Shown here one piece after another: positions 17,804 to 25,984 of a stretch of 64,000 nucleotides of DNA. The translations under genes were made by a program, and so were the position numbers. The stretch is taken from assembly GCF_000828915.1 (NCBI RefSeq), contig NZ_AP014569.1, positions 620,001 through 684,000 of the forward strand, written 5' to 3'. The notes beneath the pieces were generated by a model. The model saw only the letters and a list, made by a program, of their open reading frames with translations, was not told where the DNA came from and did not search any database. The DNA is from Serpentinimonas maccroryi. Lineage in GTDB: Bacteria > Pseudomonadota > Gammaproteobacteria > Burkholderiales > Burkholderiaceae_C. Numbering within the stretch: position 1 is the stretch's first letter; every line of letters begins with the position of its first letter.

Positions 17804-18081
17804 ACTTGGCCTGCCGTTGCTTGGTGGCGTCTGGTAGCGAATGCAGCTTCAACTTCGTCGTTGGAGCGGCCAAGACCGGCACGCATCGAGGTGCGGCCGG
17901 CCTCGACCTTGCGCTGAAGGTAGTCATCGTAGGCGCGGGCTTGGCGGCGTTGTTCGATGTAGCCGCGCATCAACTCGCGCACCACTTGGGATGCGGGCCG
18001 ATCTTCGCCGGCCACCTCGGCCATAAAGTCGGCACGCAGTTGCGGCTCCAGCTTCATCGTAAAGACGGCTTCTTTGGACAT
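17800..18081 (-). CDS. Ribbon-helix-helix type antitoxin
   Basis: 93 residues. The first half (VFTMKLEPQLRADFMAEV, then RPASQVVRELMRGYI) has the beta-strand plus two-helix pattern of ribbon-helix-helix antitoxins. The basic/acidic tail should wrap the toxin encoded downstream, and the two genes overlap by 4 bp. Upstream, ccttgacaaggagagcg provides a ribosome site, and a TATACT-like -10 plus an imperfect palindrome around gataccgtttatac may form an autoregulated promoter. Confidence 0.8.
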   Translation of the reverse strand: MSKEAVFTMKLEPQLRADFMAEVAGEDRPASQVVRELMRGYIEQRRQARAYDDYLQRKVEAGRTSMRAGLGRSNDEVEAAFATRRHQATAGQV

Positions 18082-18442
18082 GGCGCTCTCCTTGTCAGGG
18101 TACTTTCACAGTATAAACGGTATCAGTACTTAGCGCTCGCTGAAATGCAGACGCTGCCGCAGGCATCAACCCTTCAACCCTTCAACCCACAAGCGTATCT
18201 GCGCGCCTAGGCATGGGCCGGCGCAAGCGCCGGGAGCTTGGGAGCAGGTCACCGGCACGGCAGCGCTCATACGCCTGAAACGGCGACGGCTGTTCCGGAG
18301 CAAGAAGTCAGCAGAGGCCGTGGTAGCTTGAACCAGGGCCGAGTACCACGACGGTCTGATTCCGATTTCATTCACCTGTTCACACCTCCTTTGCTGATGG
18401 TGCGTTTGACCAATACTTTCCGATTTTCCCGCATGCGGATTT
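18082..18442 (+). other. Gene-free spacer with one REP-like motif
   Basis: No supported gene. The left end holds the promoter of the ribbon-helix-helix/ParE pair (minus strand). The sequence ends with a degenerate copy of the REP-like motif (GGTCTGATTCCGATTTC, 18353-18369), the first of the series running through the island, here preceded by the weakly similar gccgagtaccacga. Confidence 0.6.
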
Positions 18443-18847
18443 TCAAGCACCCAGCGCCCATTCCTCAACCGCTAAGCCCGGCACTCGCAAAAACTCTCTG
18501 GCGTTGTTGGTGACGAGCACCGAATCCTCGGCCAAGGCATGCGCGGCAATCATCAAATCCATGCCACCTATAGGCTGCCCAGCTCGCTCCAGCATGGCCC
18601 GAATGTGAGCGTAATGGTGGGTGGCCTCCAAGGGCCAAGGCCGCACGTCAAAACCCGCCAACCACGCTTCCACCGCCGCCTTGAATTTGGGTGATTCCAA
18701 CTTGGTCGCCCCAAAGCGCAGTTCGGCCGCCACAATGCCCGACAACCACACTTGGCTGCGCTCAAGCCCGGCAAAGCGCGCCACCATCTCAGCAGGGTGC
18801 CGCCGCAGGATGTAGCTGCAAATGTTGGTGTCCAGCGTTCGTCGCAT
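18443..18847 (-). CDS. vapC: PIN-domain ribonuclease toxin VapC
   Basis: 134 residues with the PIN-domain acidic residues in order: LDTNICSYIL at the N-terminus, a central AAELRFGA, GGMDLMIAAHAL, and LVTNNAREF. The NICSYI start and length match VapC toxins that cleave initiator tRNA-fMet. It lies 9 bp after vapB on the same strand, which makes a standard vapBC operon. Confidence 0.92.
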   Translation of the reverse strand: MRRTLDTNICSYILRRHPAEMVARFAGLERSQVWLSGIVAAELRFGATKLESPKFKAAVEAWLAGFDVRPWPLEATHHYAHIRAMLERAGQPIGGMDLMIAAHALAEDSVLVTNNAREFLRVPGLAVEEWALGA

Positions 18848-18856
18848 GGCGCGCGA

Positions 18857-19108
18857 TCAACTCCAGTCGCGCTCTTGCGGCGGATGGTCTAGTCTGTCGG
18901 CCAAAAAGTGGTCTGGCAGAGGGGCTGCGTGGGCGTAAAACCCTTGCAGCCAAAGGCCCATGTCTTGCTCCGGCGGTGTTTGTGGGTGCAGCCACCAATC
19001 GGCCCCGACCTGCTCGATGCGCACCTCTTTGGCCGTCAGGCGCAGGCGTGCAGGCAGACGCAAGGCTTGGCTGCGGCCACTCATGAAGACTTTTGCGACG
19101 ATGGTCAT
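18857..19108 (-). CDS. vapB: Antitoxin VapB (AbrB/SpoVT type)
   Basis: The start chosen, MTIVAKVFMSGRSQALRLP, is the classic VapB swapped-hairpin N-terminus with the GRSQAVRLP-type motif; 83 residues follow from this ATG. The frame is open 16 codons further upstream but that part is not conserved. VapB binds its own promoter and wraps VapC. The upstream region begins a long REP-like repeat. Confidence 0.88.
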   Translation of the reverse strand: MTIVAKVFMSGRSQALRLPARLRLTAKEVRIEQVGADWWLHPQTPPEQDMGLWLQGFYAHAAPLPDHFLADRLDHPPQERDWS

Positions 19109-19197
19109 GACTTGCCCTTTGTCATACAACACCGCCATATTACAACACAAGCACACGAACCGAAACGTGTCATGTGTCAGAAAATCTTGGCCTTACT

Positions 19198-19387
19198 ACG
19201 GTAAACCTCCGTGGGCGCTGGGGCGCTGGGGGCAGCCGGTCTCATACCGTTTTGCTGCGCGGCCAAAAATCGGCCAACTGCCCCCAGCGCCCCAGCCTCA
19301 TGTAAATCGCTGCTTGACCACGATTCCCATGTTTTGAGCTTAACCGAGTGCCATGATGGTCTGACCCCGATATCAGACCCCGATTTC
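19198..19387 (+). repeat. REP-like composite repeat, copy A
   Basis: The head (cggtaaacctcc) is followed by a 16-bp perfect inverted repeat: GGGGCGCTGGGGGCAG (19220-19235) and its complement (19278-19293). The tail cttaaccgagtgccatgat then leads into GGTCTGACCCCGAT (19358-19371) and an abutting second atcagaccccgatttc. Copies B (20816-21002) and C (22557-22800) share head, stem and tail. It separates vapBC from mqsRA. Confidence 0.85.
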
Positions 19388-19397
19388 TGGCCGAAAA

Positions 19398-19805
19398 TCA
19401 GGTGGCTCTGACCTCTGAGAGCAGATCGGGGTGGCGGTCCAGCAGTTTGAGCAGCTTGACCAAGGACAGCGGCGGCTTGGTCTTGCCGTTCTCGTAGCGC
19501 GAAAAGGCGTTGACGCCGCCACCAAAGAGCTCAGCCGCCTGCCGTTGGTCAAGATCGAGCTTCTTTCGCACCTTGGCGATGTAGCTCGGATCGACATAGG
19601 CGGCATTGACCTGGCGTTGAAACAGGCCGACCATTTCGCTGTAGCGGTCGCCATGCTCACGGTTCAAGACCACTTCACCGCAAGCAGGGCAAAAATCGCC
19701 CGTCACCGCTGGGATGATGGTGTGTTCGCCCTTGTAGGTGTAGGACATATCGCGCGTGTCATGGATCAGTTCCGCCGCGCCGCAGCAGGGGCATTTCATG
19801 GTCAT
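19398..19805 (-). CDS. mqsA: MqsA-type antitoxin
   Basis: 135 residues. An N-terminal zinc-binding part with CPCCG and a second CPACGEVV pair is followed by a C-terminal helix-turn-helix (LDLDQRQAAELFGGGVNAFSRYE, shown in part as AAELFGGGVNAFSRYE). This two-domain layout is MqsA. The ATG at 19805 overlaps the mqsR stop. The last four codons and the stop lie in a sequence resembling the neighbouring REP motif, so the original C-terminus may have been trimmed slightly. Confidence 0.92.
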   Translation of the reverse strand: MTMKCPCCGAAELIHDTRDMSYTYKGEHTIIPAVTGDFCPACGEVVLNREHGDRYSEMVGLFQRQVNAAYVDPSYIAKVRKKLDLDQRQAAELFGGGVNAFSRYENGKTKPPLSLVKLLKLLDRHPDLLSEVRAT

Positions 19806-20104
19806 AGCTCCTTGAAGGAAACGATCAACACACCATCGATGACGGTCAGCTTCAGATACACCTCATCGCCGCATGGCGTCTTGCCTCGGTACACGTCTTG
19901 CCAAACACGATGATCGGCATGGGTGGTCATGCTCTTGTAGAAGTCGGCGCCAGTGAGCGCCAAGACTACAGCGCACATCCCGTCTAGGTCATCAATGCCC
20001 AGATCACGCGCCCCACTGAAGGCGCTGGCCGTGGCCCTGACCTGACCCGCCTCTACCAAGGCTTTGACGACTGGAAGCTTGCAGTGCGGGGTGCCTTTTT
20101 CCAT
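19802..20104 (-). CDS. mqsR: MqsR-type mRNA interferase toxin
   Basis: 100 residues starting MEKGTPHCKLPVVKALV, the conserved MqsR start, with DGMCAVVLALTGADFYKSMTTHAD (in part) and a C-terminal DVYLKLTVI-like strand (VYLKLTVIDGVLIVSFKEL). MqsR is a ribosome-independent RNase that cuts at GCU. The toxin gene comes first, as in E. coli mqsRA, the reverse of most TA operons; the pair overlaps by 4 bp. Confidence 0.93.
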   Translation of the reverse strand: MEKGTPHCKLPVVKALVEAGQVRATASAFSGARDLGIDDLDGMCAVVLALTGADFYKSMTTHADHRVWQDVYRGKTPCGDEVYLKLTVIDGVLIVSFKEL

Positions 20105-20226
20105 CGGCTAATTTTAACCAAAAAGGTGAAGTTGTCAAGTTGGTTGATGCCGTGGGTAGGAGTCCTCTAGGCGCATGCCTCGATTGGAAAAGGCTGAAAT
20201 TGAGGTCTGACCACGGTGAACCTCCT

Positions 20227-20366
20227 TGATCATTTTAAGCAGATTTGGCGGTGGGCCACTCGGGCGTTTGTCGCCCGCTTCCCACTTTTGTACTGTGGAC
20301 AGGCTGGTGCTGAGCCCGGCGGCGAACCCGCTTGACTCAGGTTTGAATCTTCTCGCAGTCCCTTGA
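20227..20366 (-). pseudogene. Remnant of an XRE (HigA/NadS-like) antitoxin
   Basis: Reading the minus strand gives FAAGLSTSLSTVQKWEAGDKR followed by PSGPPPNLLKMIKEV, the last helix-turn-helix part of an XRE antitoxin. The upstream part (RELREDSNLSQA) is in another frame, so a frameshift lies near 20325. The N-terminus stops at the REP motif at 20388, the C-terminus at the REP head at 20204-20226, and no toxin gene remains. Confidence 0.65.
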
Positions 20367-20387
20367 TTTTTCTACCCGATTTCCTCC

Positions 20388-20431
20388 TCTGACCCCGATT
20401 TTCTCGATTTTCTCGATTTCCTCGATTTCCT
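20388..20431 (+). repeat. REP motif with four 9-bp tandem units
   Basis: TCTGACCCCGATT runs directly into four units CGATTTTCT/CGATTTCCT (20396-20431). The expansion begins inside the conserved CCCCGATTT end of the motif. Confidence 0.85.
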
Positions 20432-20441
20432 TCCCTGAATC

Positions 20442-20666
20442 CTACGCCGCGACATCGATATAGTCCACACGGCTGGTCGGCTGGGGCAAAGGCAGCCCGT
20501 CAGCGCGCATACCGTCTAATTGAAACTCAATGGCATCGCGCATGCGCGTTTCGAGTTCTTCAATCGTCGCCGCAGTAGCAACACAGCCAGGCAAATCAGG
20601 GGCGTACGCCGAGTAGTTGCTAGGAGTTTGCTCAATAACAATTGCATATTGCATGGTGGAACTCAT
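20442..20666 (-). CDS. hicB: HicB family antitoxin (partner truncated)
   Basis: 74 residues with the HicB pattern: MQYAIVIEQTPSNYSAY, then PDLPGCVATAATIEE, EAIEFQLDGM-like DAIEFQLDGMRADGLPLP. HicB neutralises the HicA RNase and usually carries a partially degraded RNase-H fold. This is a short form without an added DNA-binding domain. Its ATG overlaps the stop of the hicA stub, so a complete hicAB operon once stood here; hicB is now effectively an orphan. Confidence 0.9.
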   Translation of the reverse strand: MSSTMQYAIVIEQTPSNYSAYAPDLPGCVATAATIEELETRMRDAIEFQLDGMRADGLPLPQPTSRVDYIDVAA

Positions 20667-20736
20667 TGTTTGATGTCTGCCTGCTTCAGGATGCTGTTGA
20701 GCGTGCCTGGTGCCAGTGTGTCACTGCGAAAATCGT
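20663..20736 (-). pseudogene. hicA: C-terminal stub of hicA toxin
   Basis: The minus strand encodes RSDTLAPGTLNSILKQADIKQ then stop (two fragments: SDTLAPGTLNS and ILKQADIKQ). This is the HicA C-terminus (PGTLxSILKQA). It overlaps the hicB start by 4 bp, and everything before it is replaced by the REP motif at 20737-20750. The catalytic His region is missing, so the toxin is dead. Confidence 0.8.
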
Positions 20737-20779
20737 GGTCTGACCCCGATTTCCCCGATTTCCCCGATTTCCCCGATTT
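20737..20779 (+). repeat. REP motif with four CCCCGATTT units
   Basis: GGTCTGACCCCGAT is followed by four perfect tandem copies of CCCCGATTT (20744-20779), ending in cccgcgcac. It replaces the 5' part of hicA. Confidence 0.9.
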
Positions 20780-20815
20780 CCCGCGCACAAGACAAGGGAT
20801 TTAAATTTTAGGCGA

Positions 20816-21002
20816 AAAATCGAGATCAGACTGCCGTGGGGGTGGGGGCTAGGGCGCTAGGGGCAGCCGGCCTCATGCCGTTTTGCTGCGCGGCCAAAAT
20901 CGACCAAAGCCCCAAGCGCCCAAGCCCCAGGTAAATCGTTGTTTGACCGCGAGTTCTACGTTTTGCGCTTAACCGTGAAAATTGTGATCTGACCCCGATT
21001 TC
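20816..21002 (+). repeat. REP-like composite repeat, copy B
   Basis: It starts with an inverted motif (aatcgagatcagactgccgtgg) and has the same layout as copy A. A 20-bp inverted repeat (20845-20864 with 20909-20928) has two mismatches, the middle part gttttgctgcgcggccaaaat is nearly identical to copy A, and the tail gcgcttaaccgtgaaaattg leads into ATCTGACCCCGATTTC. Confidence 0.85.
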
Positions 21003-21054
21003 GCTATTTCGCTATTTCGCTATTTCGCTATTTCGCTATTTCGCTATTTCGCTA
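20999..21054 (+). repeat. Seven tandem TTTCGCTA units
   Basis: Seven perfect 8-bp copies follow directly after GACCCCGA of repeat copy B. The array touches the annotated 3' end of the NADAR reading frame. Confidence 0.95.
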
Positions 21055-21837
21055 TTATAATAGAAAAACGTGGGGTTTCTGTGGCTGAAGTGGTGCCACG
21101 GGTCTGGAGATTAATTGTGGTCTGACCCCGATTTCGCACCGAAAACCGCCTTGCACGGTTTCGTCTTGTCGGGCGTTGCAGATGGCGGCCTTGCCCACCG
21201 TTCGCAGGAATGCTTCCTTTGAGGATGTTGCCTCTTCCAGTAGGCGGCGTTTGTGCAGAGAGATGTACATCGCGACGGAATAGGCTTGGCAGTTGATCGA
21301 GCGCTCGGGGTTGAACTCGATATCCGTGAAAGCCGAATACTCCAGAAGCTGCTCGGTCACGCTGGGTTGCTTTTTCAGGGCGTTGATGTAAAGCCAGTCA
21401 TAGAACGCCGTCAGTGGCTCTAGCTCCCAGTCGGTGCCGAAGAATCGAAAACCCGTGAGACGGCCCGAGGTAAGCAGGCGTTCATCCTTCTTCGCTTCAC
21501 GGGATGTCTTACCGAAGATATCCACGAAGGGACCGCCCCGCTCAAAGACCTTGCTGCCTTGATACGCGCACTCCACGCTGAACGTGCGGTTGAGCTTGAC
21601 TGTGGTGAAACTGAGGTTGAAGGCGCTGAGTGCTACGCCAAGGGTTTCACGGGACTTGCTGGATACCTCAAGCACTTTGCTGATGCCGGGCAAATTGCAT
21701 GCAGCCGCATGGAGCGAATCGACGGACTTTTGCTTCTGCGATACGGCCATGCCGGGGAACCACTGGAACTCGACGTACTTAGTCTTGACGAGGGCCGGTC
21801 CTTCGGTGGCTGGGATGAATAGAGGACGTTCTGCCAT
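21055..21837 (-). CDS. NADAR-domain protein, probable antitoxin of DarT
   Basis: 260 residues. Starting about residue 85, FSVECAYQGSKVFERGGPF, then FYDWLYINAL and FTDIEFNPERSINCQAYSVA, match the NADAR-type ADP-ribosyl-glycohydrolase family found beside DarT1 toxins, which removes ADP-ribose from modified DNA. It follows darT by 18 bp on the same strand. The last ~35 codons (from about GGFRCEIGVRPQL) are encoded by a REP motif (21119-21135) and unique sequence up to the TTTCGCTA array, so the natural C-terminus has probably been replaced. Confidence 0.7.
   Translation of the reverse strand: MAERPLFIPATEGPALVKTKYVEFQWFPGMAVSQKQKSVDSLHAAACNLPGISKVLEVSSKSRETLGVALSAFNLSFTTVKLNRTFSVECAYQGSKVFERGGPFVDIFGKTSREAKKDERLLTSGRLTGFRFFGTDWELEPLTAFYDWLYINALKKQPSVTEQLLEYSAFTDIEFNPERSINCQAYSVAMYISLHKRRLLEEATSSKEAFLRTVGKAAICNARQDETVQGGFRCEIGVRPQLISRPVAPLQPQKPHVFLL
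21119..21135 (+). repeat. REP-like motif inside the NADAR 3' end
   Basis: GGTCTGACCCCGATTTC, the best consensus copy. It lies within the last part of the NADAR reading frame (opposite strand). Confidence 0.85.
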
Positions 21838-21855
21838 AGCTTATTCCAGCGAGGC

Positions 21856-22497
21856 CTAGTTGCCCCATGTCCTCGCGTACGTCCGATTCGCGAACATCCC
21901 TTTGTTGTTCGCGTGGATGTAGTGTTTTCGCTCGCCCAAGTGGGGAAGGTAGGTATCGCGGACGGCAGCCACTTCGAAGACCACTTCATCGACGTACTGC
22001 GGTTCGATCACATCAAACACCAGTACCTCTGCCTGCACGTCGGTTGGATCGAAGGGCTTCAGTCTTTGATCCTCCCGTGTGGTCAGCCCCTCAATTTCGT
22101 CATACATCCCGGCAAATGCTTGGGGAGTCATCAAGTTGGCAAGAGGCTGGGCGCTGATTCGTCCGTCAGCGGCATTGTGGCGACAGAACGCACAGTTTTT
22201 GGCCCACAGGATCGAAGGATGTAGAACCAGAATTGCCCAATCGACGTCTGGATTCTCCATCCTGTACTTGTACAGCATCTGGCAATTTGGGAATCCGATT
22301 GATACGGATGTGCCGTTTCTGTGCCCGTCCCAGCGGTATAGATCGTTGATGGCGGGAGCCGCGCCTATCTCTTGGACACGCGCAATCGGGTACAGCCCGT
22401 GATCCATGATTGAAGGCAGATTTGTCGCGCGCGTGAAGTGTAGCAGGTAAGGGACTTGAACTGCTGTTGCATGTGTTTGGATGGCTTGCCGTGGCAT
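21856..22497 (-). CDS. darT: DarT-family ssDNA ADP-ribosyltransferase toxin (DUF4433)
   Basis: 213 residues with the DarT landmarks: YLLHFTRATNLPSIMDHGLYP near the N-terminus (NAD-binding H-T/N-L region, shown in part as LLHFTRATNLPSI), WDGHRNGTSVSIGFPN, WAILVLHPSILW, and the catalytic-Glu stretch QAEVLVFDVI. DarT enzymes transfer ADP-ribose from NAD onto bases in single-stranded DNA. Because the neighbour is a NADAR protein and not a DarG macrodomain protein, this fits the guanine-modifying DarT1 branch (known biology, inferred here). The order toxin then antitoxin is usual for darTG. Confidence 0.85.
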   Translation of the reverse strand: MPRQAIQTHATAVQVPYLLHFTRATNLPSIMDHGLYPIARVQEIGAAPAINDLYRWDGHRNGTSVSIGFPNCQMLYKYRMENPDVDWAILVLHPSILWAKNCAFCRHNAADGRISAQPLANLMTPQAFAGMYDEIEGLTTREDQRLKPFDPTDVQAEVLVFDVIEPQYVDEVVFEVAAVRDTYLPHLGERKHYIHANNKGMFANRTYARTWGN

Positions 22498-23004
22498 TGT
22501 GCTCCCCTATGTATACTCTGAAAAACCCGAAACCAAGCCAGTTTCCCGCCTGATGAGTAAATCGGGGTCATGGATGGGAAATCGGGGTCAGACCATCATG
22601 GCACTCGGTTATTTTGGCAGCGCAACTAAACGGCATGAGGCCGACTGCCCCCAGCGCCCCAGCCCTTACCCCTACGGAGGTTCACCGTGGTCGGGGCACG
22701 ATTTTCTGGCACATGGCACGGCTCGGCCTCGTGCGCAATGCACCCTGATTCCATGCGTTTTTGGCTTAACTGAGTGCCATGAGGGGCAGACCGCGATTTT
22801 CTGCCAACAACCCGACGCCACCCGCGCAGCCTCAACCCGCCCAAGCCAAATCCTAACCCATCTCGCGCGCCTTGACAAGAAAAATTTTGCCCACCCAAGC
22901 GCAACCCAAACCAACCCCAAGCCCAAGTGGCCACCGAGCAACGTCCCCGCACCCACCCCCAACGCCCCAAGCCCGCCCCCCACCCGATACGCGAAAATCA
23001 GCGC
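22498..23004 (+). repeat. REP-like composite repeat copy C and parC leader
   Basis: No gene. Two inverted motifs (near 22557-22570 and GAAATCGGGGTCAGACC at 22578-22594) open the stretch. A reverse-oriented head and half stem follow (22619-22690, sharing the GGGGCGCTGGGGGCAG stem sequence of copy A), and then a forward tail ggcttaactgagtgccatgagg with a degenerate cagaccgcgatttt (22781-22800). The last 200 bp before parC are C/A-rich low-complexity sequence. Confidence 0.75.
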
Positions 23005-25391
<2,387 letters not shown>

Positions 25392-25395
<4 letters not shown>

Positions 25396-25871
25396 GGCTT
25401 GGGTGCCAGCTCGGCGATCATTTCGATTTCGACGCAGGCGCCAAGCGGCAACTGGGCCACGCCAAAGGCGCTGCGGGCGTGCGCGCCCACGGTCGGACCA
25501 AAGACTTCGGCCAGCAGCTGCGAGCAGCCGTTGGTGACCAGGTGCTGCTCGGTGTAGCTGTCGGTCGAGTTCACCAGCCCCATCACTTTGACGATGCGGC
25601 GCACGCCGTTGAGGTCGGTGCCGGCGGCCACGCAAGCGGCATGCAGCGTGCCCAGCAGGTCGATGGCCACGGCGCGCGCGGCCGCTTGGCCTTCGGCGGT
25701 GTTCAGGTTCAGGCCCAGCTGCCCGACCCACGGCTGGCCGCCGCGTTTGGCGATGTGGCCGCTGAGCATGACCAGGTTGCCGGTTTGCACAAAGGGCAGG
25801 TAGGCCGCCGCCGGGGTGCCCACGGGCGGCAGTTCGATGTTCAACGCTTGCAGGGTGTGATAGACGCTCAT
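25392..25871 (-). CDS. RidA family protein
   Basis: 159 residues from [16 protein letters not shown]; the upstream open frame (44 codons) is unconserved. Rid-family features: [19 protein letters not shown], the long helix [19 protein letters not shown], and C-terminal [21 protein letters not shown]. It is longer than RidA itself (~128), and the conserved Arg of the IPxRxA motif appears as [11 protein letters not shown]. It is therefore a RidA-like member related to the YjgH/longer group, and imine deaminase activity is inferred. It is convergent with parC. Confidence 0.85.
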
Positions 25872-25984
25872 GGGGGCTAGGATAAAGGTGGATTGGGGGT
25901 GGGTGGCGCGTGCTCTGGGTGCGGCGCAGTGCCATTCTAGGGCGATATGATGCGGCGTCCAAAGCACAAAAGGGGGCAGCAGGG

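Noticed and set aside
20999-21054. TTTCGCTA array considered as a CRISPR or telomere-like array
   Set aside because: The 8-bp units are directly tandem with no spacers and no cas genes are in the window.
17191-22800. TA region considered as a prophage or integrative element inserted at tRNA-Lys
   Set aside because: No integrase, phage structural or replication genes, and no second copy of the tRNA 3' end was found.
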